Origin: Basidiobolus meristosporus CBS 931.73
Lineage: Eukaryota > Basidiobolomycota > Basidiobolomycetes > Basidiobolales > Basidiobolaceae
DNA length: 60,758 nucleotides
Assembly: GCA_002104905.1 (NCBI GenBank)
Contig: MCFE01000538.1
Span: 1 to 60,758 of the forward strand
Direction of reading: 5' to 3'
Positions 1 through 10,142 of the stretch are shown here, piece after piece (within the stretch, counting starts at the first letter, position 1; every line of letters starts with the position of its first letter). The notes under the pieces are model-generated. The model did not search any database. It had not been told where the DNA came from and saw nothing but the letters and a program-made list of their open reading frames with translations. Position numbers and translations under genes: made by a program.

Positions 1-44
1 TTCCCTTGTAGCCCTTCCTAACTTGTGCACCTCTGTTTCTACAG

Positions 45-718
45 TTCTTGCCGTGGATTGCCATCGGCCTTGTGCTGTTAACGATAGGGACGGATGAGAC
101 CGTGTATTCACGCGTTAAGAGAGTAAAACCCATTGCTGCTGGCTATATCATTATGGGAATCATCCTTGTAAGTTGATACAGCTTTGCACACACACACACA
201 CACATTGCCCTTTATTCACACATTTTTAGGCTATTTGGGCGTTTGGATTTGGAAGCGATTACGGATCGAAAATTCACCGTTGGTTCCATCCTGAAGCATA
301 TGAAGTCATTCCGGATCAAAACGCTAGCGCACACCCTGAAGCACCACCAGCCATGACTGAGGCGTCTCCACCACGCCCAACTGGAGCGTATCCTATTCTT
401 CCTGTAAATCCAGAATACAAGTATCGCGTGCGCGCGGCTCATCCATGTAAGTACTTTTGCAAGCTCAAATTCTGAGCCGCCTCTAACCACAAATTCAACA
501 CGATAGATACGGCAAGTCGTGAAGACCCGAACGAGATGTCATTCAACAAGGGTGATGTTCTTGAAGTAGTGGACACTAACGGCAAATGGTGGCATGCACG
601 CAAGCCAGATGGCACCATCGGTATAATACCTAGTAACTACGTAAGTGCTATGAGCGTTTTGTTCGTACATTTCAATGGAAGATTCATATTTGCTTTGTAG
701 GTTGAGGTGATAAATTAA
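45..718 (+). CDS. SHO1: SHO1-type osmosensor, 3' part (SH3 adaptor)
   Basis: This is the C-terminal part of a Sho1 plasma-membrane osmosensor; the 5' end lies outside the window. Sho1 senses turgor and recruits Pbs2 through its SH3 domain in the HOG pathway. Visible exons are 45-167, 230-446, 507-640 and 701-718. The first encodes hydrophobic membrane segments, including FLPWIAIGLVLL, and the last segment crosses into exon 230-446 (GFGSDYGSKIHRWF). A Pro/Ala-rich linker follows. The SH3 domain begins at YRVRAAHPY and ends with GIIPSNYVEVIN and a stop. The SH3 core signatures ALYPY-like, WWHAR and IPSNYVE are all present, and this ending matches fungal Sho1. The first 44 bases look like the end of an intron (CCTAAC branch, CTACAG acceptor). 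Confident on family; the number of missing exons is unknown. Confidence 0.88.
186..204 (+). repeat. (CA)n microsatellite in a SHO1 intron
   Basis: A run of about nine CA dinucleotides lies inside the intron between the first two visible SHO1 exons (168-229). It is a simple repeat with no evident function. Confidence 0.9.
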
Positions 719-854
719 TCTGAACCCCAATTCTATAAATAATGTATGTTAAAGCATCACTTAAATTCCAACTTCTCAGTACTCTCTGAACCTTAAAGGG
801 CTGGTAAAACTTTATTGGCCCATAGTTATTGTATGGCTCGCATTATCTCCCTAT

Positions 855-1818
855 TTAGTTCTTTGTATGTTCTTTTATATCTCCCGGATACGTAAACTCC
901 AAGATTGTGTCTTTCATTTTATAAACCAACACATTTGCGCGATCAGATTTGTACGCCAATTTCGAGTTTTTTATTCCATTTGAAAGAAGCGGCTTCTGAC
1001 GAATAAAGCTGATCTTCCCAATGCACCTCACAGAGTACAAGAGTTGTGGTAAGAGAGACTAATTTATTAAATAATATTAGAGGTTACTTTTGAAAGGTAA
1101 GAAGCTATGGGATCCTGGTCGCTTGGTTCATATCTCCATTTACCAGGGTGTGAAATCCCTTTCATCACAAGGCGCATCAATGAAGTTGACTCTAGCGACT
1201 ACACCCACCATTGATAATCCAACAGCTGCGCTTTTTGAGACCAACTCTGACGATTAGTCGAGGTGGTTAGTTGAGAATTATTAGGATACAAAAGGCATAT
1301 CCAATCTGAGAGTAGCAGTAATAGCCGCTTCTGTGGTAAGTTAGTTGCATGTTGGGAGCATACCCAAAAGCTGAACAGAGCTCACACTAGTTAGATATGT
1401 TCAAGTCCAGTCGGGATCAACTTGCATTGGCCGTCTTTTGCACCCATGGCTCAGAAGAAAATACCAGAGACATCATTCTGGTAATAGACCGTTTATTAAC
1501 GCGTCGACATGTTGGGCACGCTACCGACTGATACGACTGGCTCTGTATCTGCTCCAGGTCGTCATCTGCCTTTGGCTCTTCATCTTCAACTTGGGGAAAC
1601 GATACATACGCAGACTGCGGTCTCTTATTTGCTGTCAGATCATCGTCTTCAGGTGTTAGCCTTAACATAGTAGCCACCAGAGAATTCCGCTTGCCAAGTG
1701 AACGATCAGCAGCTACCGCTGAGGTGGTGTCACATAGCTGTATGGATCCGCGGCGTACTGGCACCCAGAATTCCTTTTGATAATCCACTGACGCCTTCCG
1801 TACAGAGTTGGTATTCAT
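855..1818 (-). CDS. uncharacterised four-exon gene
   Basis: I do not recognise this protein. Four reverse-strand exons can be joined in a consistent frame: 1422-1818, 1290-1330, 1144-1244 and 855-1026 (711 bases, 236 aa). The first exon is polar, with an acidic middle (TPEDDD, VEDEEPKADDD) and one CPTC. The later exons carry a hydrophobic stretch (SAAVGLSMVGVVARVNF) followed by a basic region ending DIKEHTKN. Acceptors are good (TTACCACAG, GTCAGAG, CTGTGAG). The first donor (GTTGAT) is weak, so exon 1 could instead be a separate 133-aa frame ending at 1417. The 3' end faces the SHO1 3' end, a convergent arrangement. Expression is unproven. The model is supported only by frame and splice-site consistency. 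Confidence 0.38.
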
Positions 1819-3634
1819 TTGGATATTTTAGGTAGTTTAAGCAATAGCTGTGATTTTCAAGATATGCTTATTTCCAAATGTACACCGGTTAGCTATTCAA
1901 CACCCTCCCTTTCTCGTAGGATATCTCTTATCAAACGTCCAGATTCCAACCAGATGTCTGTCGATCGCTGATCAGACTGATGGATGTGCAGTTGGTCTTT
2001 TGGGTCTGAGAGTCAACCAGGACTATTGCACCAATGTCCAGAATTCAAGATGGCTAGCTTGCTAGTCAAGCACTCCACGATACCGTCGCACAGTGATGTC
2101 AAGGTTAATCCAATTTCTACTAAGACTTGCTGAAGCGGCTATTTACGCTGGCGCAGATATTAAAAAAGTTACCCTCTTCGGTATTGTAGATTGTAATTTA
2201 ACAACGACTCTTCTACAGCCAATTAAATGAGTGATGGTGTATAATACAAGAACCTTAAAAGTGGTATCCCCCCTCTACAATTGTTAGGATTAAAGGGTAG
2301 ATTGCCAGACTTTCGATGGAGCATTGGTGGCGGATTTATAATAAACTGGACCTGGATATGTACGAAGCCATCACCATCTTGACATGCTTTGTTTGTCACA
2401 TTTCAGAAAATCTCACCTCTACATACGCCATACATCAATCTTGTTGATTATCTCCTCACTATATCATGAATGTTTGGAAGAATTATATGGGCTTACCTTC
2501 AAACACTGCGGTTGAATTCTCCGAGACAAAGGCTGCTCATTGGACTCTCATTCAAACTAGATATTCTTCCTGTTGTTCGATGGACTCTATTCCAACAAGA
2601 TGTACATGGATCCAATAGGAATCCACTTGAATCACTTGCGTTTGGCATAGCTGACAAACTGCTGATTCAGTGGAATCTCCGGGCATACCAGCGCCAAGAA
2701 AGCTTAGCTATATGTTGCTGGGATAGCCGGAGTGCAGAAAAGTCAATCATCAATGAATGATCTCATGAAGTTTCAACAGGATGTCACTGATGTGATCTGA
2801 TCAGATGACAGGCACCTCAGTAATCATTCACTACAATAGCTTCCTATGACCCTTGGTGCTGATGGGATAGACTTCACTCAGACCCAACAGCCTGTATCAA
2901 GGAGCTAGTCACTCCTTGATGTCTTCTGGGATACTTGTACCACAGACCCCACGTATCTCTCTCGTCCCAAGAGCATGATGGGGGCTGCCGAGTTGGCTTG
3001 CACCATTATCACCGGAGTGCACCAGGTAGACTTGCAATTTAGATGATTTTCCCTGGGGCTTACTCTACTGTTGAACACTAGAATATCTCTTCTGGACATC
3101 ATCTGCTTTCTTAATTGTAACACAGCTCAGATTAAGCCCGATTTGGCGGTGCTCTTGCTAAGGAGCAGCTGTTGTATGAGATAAATGCATGATGCAACGC
3201 TCTCCAATTCAGCATACATGCAAACAATCACCCAGCTTGAATCATTCTGGAATGGACACATGATGGTGTAGAAGGTTGCGATCTCCGCCCTGGCAAAGTT
3301 CAAAGTGCGATCAGGCAATTTATCCTATTGTATCAGCATGTTGATCCAATTCCCCCAAAAAGCGGCACATCAGCAGATTGGTACTAGCATACATACCACC
3401 AGCGATGAATCCGGTGTTTTTGTGAACGATTACATAGCTGAAAGTCCGGATTAGGCGGATTTGTTAGATAGACGAGGAAGAGGTTTGCGTCATCCAGTAG
3501 GCTTGGTAAAGTGGGATTTGGAAGTGAGGGATTTATAAAGCCGGGAAGGCAGGAACTGGTGAACGACTTGTTACCTTGACTCATCATATTACCGATTGTT
3601 TTGATATAAATTTTGATTTTACTTTAACACAATC
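1819..3634. other. stretch without a confident gene
   Basis: It includes a poly-stop AT-rich part (2,080-2,460). Short reverse-strand frames at 2905-3123, 3127-3318 and 3384-3587 have some protein-like composition, for example a segment reading LPDRTLNFARAEIATFYT. I could not join them into a consistent spliced model. The last few hundred bases hold the promoter of the lactonase gene. Confidence 0.5.
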
Positions 3635-4399
3635 ATGGCTACTTCTGGTCCCATTATTTACAGTTTTGGCAACTCTACTGAAGTTTCGGATGCTTTAGGC
3701 CAGTATGTTGCCAAAGCCTCAGCCGAGGCGATTAACCGTCACGGCCGTTTCACTGTTGCTCTCTCCGGTGGTTCCTTACCAAAGACACTTGCAGCTTCTC
3801 TTAAAAAGGATACTTCAGTTCAGTGGAGCAAGTGGCATGTTTTCTTTGCTGACGAGCGCTGTGTTCCGTTGGATCACGAAGACTCTAACTATCTCTTGGC
3901 CAAGAAGGAGCTTTTTGATCACGTCAGCATCCCTGACGCTCAAATCTATACTATTAACAATTCGCTGGTCGATCAGGTCGAGAAGGCTAGTGAGGATTAT
4001 CAGGATACCTTACGCAAGGTTTTTGCTTCCAAAACCGAGGTGATGTTCCCTGTATTCGATTTGATTCTCTTGGGTATCGGACCAGACGGTCATACCTGCT
4101 CTCTTTTCCCCAATCACCCACTCCTGAAAGAGCAATACGAGTGGGTTGCACCTATCGAAGATTCTCCCAAGCCTCCACCAAGACGCATCACCCTGACCCT
4201 TCCTGTCCTCAACCACTGCCACGCCGCCGCTTTTGTTGTAACTGGAGATAATAAGAAGGAAGTAGTTCCTCAAATTCTTGAGGAGGAGTCTGGCCTTCCA
4301 GCCCAACTGGTGAAGCCTACACACGGGCAAGTGGTTTGGTTCTTTGATGATGCTGCCTCTGCCAACCTCAAGATCAAGCCACAGGAATTCAAGCTTTAA
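3635..4399 (+). CDS. 6-phosphogluconolactonase
   Basis: Single-exon gene, 254 aa. The enzyme hydrolyses 6-phosphogluconolactone in the oxidative pentose phosphate pathway, in the cytosol. Family signatures appear in order: ALSGGSLPKTLA near residue 43 (sugar-phosphate loop), FFADERCVPLDHEDSNY near 70-86, and LLGIGPDGHTCSLFP near 144-158. The length matches the SOL/PGLS family (about 250 aa), and there is no extra glucose-6-phosphate dehydrogenase or isomerase domain. The ATG sits after an A-rich leader (AACACAATC), and no in-frame ATG extends it. The next gene is convergent, with its 3' end about 300 bases downstream. Confident. Confidence 0.95.
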   Translation: MATSGPIIYSFGNSTEVSDALGQYVAKASAEAINRHGRFTVALSGGSLPKTLAASLKKDTSVQWSKWHVFFADERCVPLDHEDSNYLLAKKELFDHVSIPDAQIYTINNSLVDQVEKASEDYQDTLRKVFASKTEVMFPVFDLILLGIGPDGHTCSLFPNHPLLKEQYEWVAPIEDSPKPPPRRITLTLPVLNHCHAAAFVVTGDNKKEVVPQILEEESGLPAQLVKPTHGQVVWFFDDAASANLKIKPQEFKL

Positions 4400-4703
4400 A
4401 AGTTGCCAATCGTTTGTATCCGCCACTCCACTTCGTCTATGGCTGGATGCAAATTCGGCAGTGATCTTAGAACGGTATACCTTTATATGCAACACCTACC
4501 GTCTACTAGTCGCTTCTTTTGTATCACTTTGCATATCCAATATCTTCGAAACGTGAAATAAAGGCCGTCAAGACTACTCAATGGGACAAACCACTCCATG
4601 CCAAAGATATTGGTGATTAACAACGAGCCATTTTTATTGAGAATAAGATGATGCCAAATGAAATATCATGGTGTGAGTGTTTCCATTCAATGAGGGACAA
4701 TAC

Positions 4704-5228
4704 TTAGAGCTTAGCAGGTGCTTGAAGCTTACGAAGTCGGTCTCTAGCGATAATTAACATCTCGCTAAGACCGACCTTCAATTCACTTTCTTGGGTTCCC
4801 TCGGAAAGTCTCTTCTCCAACACAGGAACAATATCCTTTCTTGGTCTACCATTGACAAACACTACAAACTTGAAACCATACTTCTTCTCATAGGCCTCGT
4901 TCAACTCCTTGAGGCGGGCATTGACTTGCTCTTCTTCAGGGGTTTGCTTTCTGTCATAACCCTGCTCCTTGATGGAGTGAGCGGAAAGACCTTGGGGAGG
5001 AGCACCAATGCGGGGATGGGCATTTACAACCAAGATACGGTCCTCATGGGAGAGATCATTATCAATAACATACTGGGAGAAGTCCAGCAAGCTACTGTAT
5101 GAGATATATGGGCGTGCTTCGTAAAGAATCTTGGCAAGTGGAGGGGCAGGTTCAAATAAGCTGTTAATAGCTTCTAAGAATTCTGGCTCAGGAAGCTCAT
5201 TAAGTTTGGAAATAGGAGGGAAGGGCAT
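4704..5228 (-). CDS. OHCU decarboxylase (urate catabolism)
   Basis: 2-oxo-4-hydroxy-4-carboxy-5-ureidoimidazoline decarboxylase makes S-allantoin in the last step of urate oxidation, after uricase and HIU hydrolase. The frame is single-exon. The start chosen is the ATG at 5228 (MPFPPISKLNELPEPEF), giving 174 aa. The open frame runs 15 codons further upstream but only to a TTG, so that extension is not used. Family features seen: the helical N-ter with FLEAINSLFEPAPPLA, NAHPRIGAP with the catalytic-type His, LSAHSIKEQ with the Glu-Gln pair, and FVVFVNGRPRKDI followed by LEKRL. The C-ter ends QAPAKL with no clear peroxisomal SKL signal. Uricase is not in this window. Confident. Confidence 0.92.
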   Translation of the reverse strand: MPFPPISKLNELPEPEFLEAINSLFEPAPPLAKILYEARPYISYSSLLDFSQYVIDNDLSHEDRILVVNAHPRIGAPPQGLSAHSIKEQGYDRKQTPEEEQVNARLKELNEAYEKKYGFKFVVFVNGRPRKDIVPVLEKRLSEGTQESELKVGLSEMLIIARDRLRKLQAPAKL

Positions 5229-6156
5229 TGTCGGCAGTTGTGTGTTTCTCAAGTAAGAACCAAATAGCTGCAATAGTTCACTGGCCTTTTAAAAGAGCCA
5301 TGCATGGGATATAAGGTACAGAGGAATCTCAAGGTGGTACAAGATGAACTAGCAGTTTTTTCAACCCTCGAAGATTTCAAGGTAGATGAACTTCACACAA
5401 AGATCTCCGCCTTCCAATTATATCCAGCTCTTCCTTGAGCGTACGTACTAGAATGTGTCCATTTTACCACACATTTCTACTCAATCAAGATGAGATTATC
5501 GTATGTGAATTTTAGATAGACGGGGTACCTGGTCGGATTGATGAAATATTATCATTGATCTGAAGAGATGGTGGTAGCCCTGAAGTAAAGAGATATTCCT
5601 GAGCCTTGCCCTCTTCAAAGCTGTTGACTGAAGGTTCAGCATGTTAGCATCTGTCATGGAAGGGGTCCACTTGGATCAGCCATGGTTGGGCTGATTCAGC
5701 TTGGAGTTAACTACAGTGGCAGACTGCGCCCTCTGATCCAATATAGGATTTCTGAAGTTGACAGAAGGTAGTACCCGCCAAGAGTCATAGTGAACTATGT
5801 ACAGCTGAAGTTTACAGCCTCTATCTCCTTCGATAGCATTGCACAGTGTTGCTTCGGAAGCAGGCTACTTGCCCAGAACTCGTCCTTGCGGTGTAAGCAC
5901 CTCCAGTATGTCTCTTGATTTTTAATTAAAATATCATTCAGCGATTGGTATCACTATGTCTTAATCGCCCTAATGAGGGTGTTAATGATGGCCAGCTATT
6001 TATACATGACGTAGAGAAACATCTCTAATTTGGGACTCAAAACCACTGTTTGCCTATCACTCAACACAGCCATAGATTATTATAAAAGAATTGCAGGCCT
6101 ATCACGGAGTTAGTAGTTAACTCTTTTGCAGTCCACTTAATTTCGTTGAAAACTAG
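5229..6156. other. intergenic, divergent promoter region
   Basis: This lies between the divergently transcribed decarboxylase and calmodulin-like genes. No open frame with family features was seen. It probably holds both promoters and the 5' leader of the calmodulin-like gene. Confidence 0.6.
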
Positions 6157-6685
6157 ATGGTAAGCTCCATTCGTCTTGTGCATTTGTGATTTCCCAAAAG
6201 GTTCTTGCTAACAACTCAGTATTTTCTAAAAGGCGGATCAATTAACCGAAGAACAGCTTGCAGAATGTAAAGAAGTGTTTCGTGAGCTTGATCGTGACTG
6301 TAGTGGTTACATTGATAAAGCGAACTTGCGGGCAACGATGGAATCTTTGGGGCAACATCCCACTGAGCAAGATCTCGAAGATATGCTAAACGAAGCCGAC
6401 AAAGATGGTGATGGAGTAATAGATTTCACCGAATTCACCAACTTGACCGTCAAGAAGTTTAAAGAACACCACGCTGACAACAACAAGATGATACGTCAAG
6501 CTTTCATGGGCTTCGATGAAGATGGGGACGGGGTTATTGACTTAGACGAACTGAAAAATGCCCTACTTCACCTTGGAGAGCAATTTGAGGAGGAAGAAAT
6601 CATCAACCTTTTCCACAAGGCAGACTCCAACGGTGATGGTCATATCGATTTTGAGGAATTTCTTGGACTAACAAGTGCCCTTTAG
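6157..6685 (+). CDS. calmodulin-like four-EF-hand protein
   Basis: Two exons: the ATG alone (6157-6159), then 6233-6685, giving 151 aa. An intron directly after the start codon is the arrangement known from calmodulin genes. The protein opens MADQLTEEQLAECKEVF, as calmodulin does. Loops in order: DRDCSGYIDKAN, DKDGDGVIDFTE, DEDGDGVIDLDE, DSNGDGHIDFEE. Loops 2-4 have the usual Asp/Gly/Glu ligands. Loop 1 ends in Asn at position 12, where a Glu normally gives the bidentate ligand, so calcium binding there is probably weak. The central linker (TVKKFKEHHADNNKM) differs strongly from true calmodulin, so this is a paralogue or troponin C/centrin-like sensor rather than the conserved calmodulin itself. 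Confidence 0.9.
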
Positions 6686-7340
6686 TTTTTGATTTACACA
6701 TATGTACATTGTTCATACTACGCACCATACATAACGGATTTTTTAAGCAATATTTTGATACGTCTCATCGAATTAAAGCCAAAATGACTTCGAAGATCCA
6801 TAGCATGGGCACGTTGGAGAGCTGTAACCCAAGGCACTCCCAATGTTTGGTATACTTACTGGTTGGGTAGCCAATGGGCAACCACTGTTATACATGGAAT
6901 ATGGACTGCAAATACAGTCATATACCAGATATACTCACTGCTTAGCTGTGTAGCCAACGTATGTCACTCTGGTGTGTTTTTTAGTTTATATTCGCTTGGA
7001 TTACTTGGAGCAAGTATCAGTTGCAGGGGGCAGTGATGATTAGGTAACCGCAACCTGCCACAAGCTGTAAACCACGCTCGGTCGTTCAGCAAACGATAGT
7101 CGAGGTCGAACTCATATGTATGATATCATGGTAATCATTTCATAACCTTAGCTGTTACCTCAATCTGCCTCCGGTACAACCCCACAAATTTCTTGAATGC
7201 CATATGTTTAATCAACGTTGGATGCAGTACTTATTGGGAACCTAATCCATCAATTTTCACCCTATTATCCCCCAGTGAGCGGTTCAGTGTAGTCTCAGCT
7301 AGCAGTTCTTAAAATTTCCTCCCAATCGAATCTGTGCAAA
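6686..7340. other. intergenic
   Basis: No gene seen. It contains the calmodulin-like 3' end and the promoter of the lipid-droplet hydrolase. Confidence 0.6.
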
Positions 7341-8710
7341 ATGGCTTTACTAGAGGACCTCGAATTGCCTTTGAAAGCTACTTGGAAAGTTCAAGGTAAC
7401 GGAACTGAAGTCATTTGGTGGCCGGCTCGCGCTACCACAGAGGAGAAAACCGTATTATTCATGATACCTGGTAATTAGCTGTTTCCACTTGGGCTGACTC
7501 CCCTCACCAACTCATTCTTGTGATGCTCTCTAGGTAATCCGGGAGTTGTTGAATTTTACACCCCTTTTCTAAATACCATATATTCCGAGTTAAACGAGAA
7601 AATAGACATCGTTGGAGGTAGAATGCATTCTTTATTGAAAGATGGGTCACTTTACTGAATATCTATCTAGTCTCTCATCTTGGACACAGTAAAGGAGAAC
7701 ATGACAACAGCGATGGAAAGGTTTACTCACTTGATGAGCAGATTGCGCACAAGATTGATTGCTTGGACATGCTCCACAAAAGATATCCCAAAAATACCAG
7801 ATTCATACTTGTTGGTCACAGCATTGGCGCCTTTATCTGCGAAAAAGTAAGAGCTAGATACGGTAGCCATAAATATCAAGGAAGCCTACTAACCAGACCA
7901 GAAACACTTTAGGTTTTCAAGGCGCGGCCCAACTTGAATATTGTCAGAGTGTTTTCTTTGTTTCCCACCATTGAACATATCGCCGATACGCCTCGGGGAA
8001 AACAAATGAGGGTAAATACATTATGTTCTCATACGTGTGGACCTTTGCATCCATTTTGTATCTGACATGATACTGCCAGCCGTTATTCCGTCCCGAAATT
8101 CGCAAGATCGCCAGTGCACTTGCTCAAGTCTTGGGCTTCGTGCACCAGCCCACCCTTGCCTTTCTGATCAAAACGCTCACCGGACAGCCCAAATGGGGTG
8201 CAGACCTGACTGCAAGAAAATTCATCAAATATCCTTTTGCATTTCATTTCTGGTTTTGTTGAACTTGCGCACCCGTAAGAAAAAGGCCTTGACTGAAAAT
8301 CACCTTCCATGCTATCAATAATTCGCTTTCTCTAGCTGCCCAGGAGATGAATGTTGTCAAGGATCTGAACGAAGCCTTTTATGCTCGTAATCTGGATATC
8401 TTTGTCTTTTACTACGGGACTATCGATGGCTGGGTGCCAGTTGAACGCTATTTATCTTTAAAAGATAAGCTGCCAGAAGGTAATCGTCTACTACTCCTTT
8501 GTAAACATCGCGGCTGACCGGCTCTTGATCAAATCCAGCCAATGCTTACCTGTGCCAGGAGAAAATCCCACATGAATTCGTATTCGGTACACGTTCAACT
8601 TCAATAGCATGAAATTGGCGCTTCTTGCCTAACATAAATCTATAGAATTTCCTAGGGTCATGGGAGTCAAGGTCAGCACTTGGATTATTGACCTTGAAAA
8701 GAACATGTAA
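7341..8710 (+). CDS. lipid-droplet-associated serine hydrolase (LDAH family)
   Basis: Eight exons: 7341-7470, 7534-7617, 7671-7846, 7913-8011, 8080-8228, 8304-8479, 8539-8586 and 8646-8710 (308 aa). This is an alpha/beta hydrolase of the LDAH/C2orf43 family, which sits on lipid droplets; its exact substrate is unsettled in the family. Features: FMIPGNPGVVEFYTPF (oxyanion region), the nucleophile motif ILVGHSIGAF with Ser near residue 121, FSLFPTIEHIADTPRG, and FVFYYGTIDGWVP, whose Asp is the likely acid. IPHEF carries the catalytic-type His. The exon 5-6 joint needs an AT-AC intron (8229-8303) with U12 consensus; read as a normal frame it contains two stops, and no GT-AG pair repairs it. The last exon (EFPRVMGVKVSTWI) is the least certain joint. 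Confidence 0.9.
8229..8303 (+). other. U12-type AT-AC intron
   Basis: The 5' site reads ATATCCTTTT, the minor-spliceosome AT-AC consensus. Near the 3' end CCTTGAC (8287-8293) matches the U12 branch motif, with the branch A at 8292, 11 bases before the terminal AC at 8302-8303. Removing it rejoins AA|C as Asn and restores a frame through HAINNSLSLAAQEM, the region expected in LDAH proteins. The bases it removes carry two in-frame TGA stops. Confidence 0.88.
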
Positions 8711-9127
8711 AGCAATATTCCTCGATTTCAAATGTGTTGGATTGCAAGCATACTCACGGCATCAAGTTGCTTTGTACGAGGATAATGCTGGCCTTGAAAG
8801 TCCGATATCGTGACATCTCACTACCCAACACAAAATAAATCATAGTGTATGGTGCACTACGTTACCAAAAAGATGGAATTGACTTCGTTGTATCCAACTC
8901 AAAATACTATCATTTTTGATGCATGTGGGTCGAATTGAGGCTATCTGAGCCTGTCACACTTGATTGAGCGCTTGACTTGGCTCCTACAGCATCCATCCAG
9001 CAATATTATCTGCTTCATTCAATCCAGAACAATTTTACACTATATTCTCGATAATTAATCCAAAGCAGGATTCCCTATACATTTTTATCCATTACTACGA
9101 TTGTTCTCAATCTTTACACTCCACCAA

Positions 9128-10142
9128 ATGGGTTGGTTGTCTTTTGTCGGCTGTTTACTTACAGCATATGGAGCACCCAGTTGTATATTTATTATCTATG
9201 TTGCGCGGAATGCCCAGCTGGTGCTTCTTATGATGACTAGGTCGATATATCTGTCGTTTGTGAGGGATTTCTATATGTTCGGCAATTATTAACCCATCGC
9301 TCCTCAACAGCGCCTTCTTTTGGCTTTTGTCAATATTATTCACGTCCTTGGTATGGTATGTTGCAAAACCTGCCCAAGCAAATCATCCGATCACCATCTT
9401 TTACAGCGTCCTCTTCCAAGAGTGTTTCAGAATCCTTTTCTATCTACTCATGAGGTAAGCCACTCCTTGTCAAGATTTTGAGGCTCAAATGGACTGAACA
9501 CAGTTATCGGAGACTAGACGTGCGGAGAATGGACTGAATATGGTCTCGAAAAATCCAAAAGGACCTCTTAATCGACACTCCTTTGCATTTGGTAGACCTT
9601 CATAGTAATCTTGAGCCCGTTAGAAGACCTCTTGACAGCCTTTCTAGTCTCAGGATTAGGATTCGGATGGATGAGTGGATTTGTTAGCTATATCACGCTC
9701 TTGACGGAAGCACTCGGTCCGGGGATCTTGACCTGCATATCATGTCCTCTAGTATCGTTGTATTTTATTTCTGGTATGTGTGGTAGATATCATCAACTGC
9801 TTTATGTGTACTGATTCGTTGTTACCCAGCTATCACTACTGTCCTATTCACCTTGCTCCATATTACTTGGATGATGCTTACATTTGAGGGTTTGGCTGGC
9901 TCGAAGTCCGCTTATTTATTTGTGTGGGTAGTTGTTACCCATTTTGGTGCCTCGTATGGAGTAAGCTTCTTCCATTGGTAGATTTAGCTGGAGTAGCAAC
10001 TAACCGGCTTTACTAGACTCTTCTCAACTCCTCAAACATCTCATATGGCTGCGTCTACTCGATCCTCCTTGCACTAATTCTGCTCATCATCAACACCATC
10101 TTAGTCATCCGGAATCTACACAAAATCAGTGCGCAACATTGA
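9128..10142 (+). CDS. APH1: APH-1, gamma-secretase scaffold subunit
   Basis: Six exons: 9128-9240, 9311-9454, 9518-9591, 9648-9773, 9830-9960 and 10017-10142 (237 aa). APH-1 is the seven-span scaffold that assembles with presenilin, nicastrin and PEN-2 to form the intramembrane protease gamma-secretase in ER/Golgi and later membranes. The start MGWLSFVGCLLTAYGAP matches the family N-ter. FFWLLSILFTSLVWYV and QECFRILFYLLMRRAENGL follow. GLGFGWMSG has the conserved GxxxGxxxG of TM4 (Gly113, 117, 121), then ALGPGIL. The two conserved membrane histidines are present: H163 in LLHITW and H190 in VVTHFGASYG. Seven hydrophobic segments are visible. It ends shortly after the last segment, without the longer tail of animal APH-1. 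Exon 3 uses the acceptor CTAG at 9517. Confidence 0.9.

Noticed and set aside
2470-2760. 96-codon forward frame
   Set aside because: Composition is not protein-like, there is no motif, and the flanks lack convincing splice or start context.
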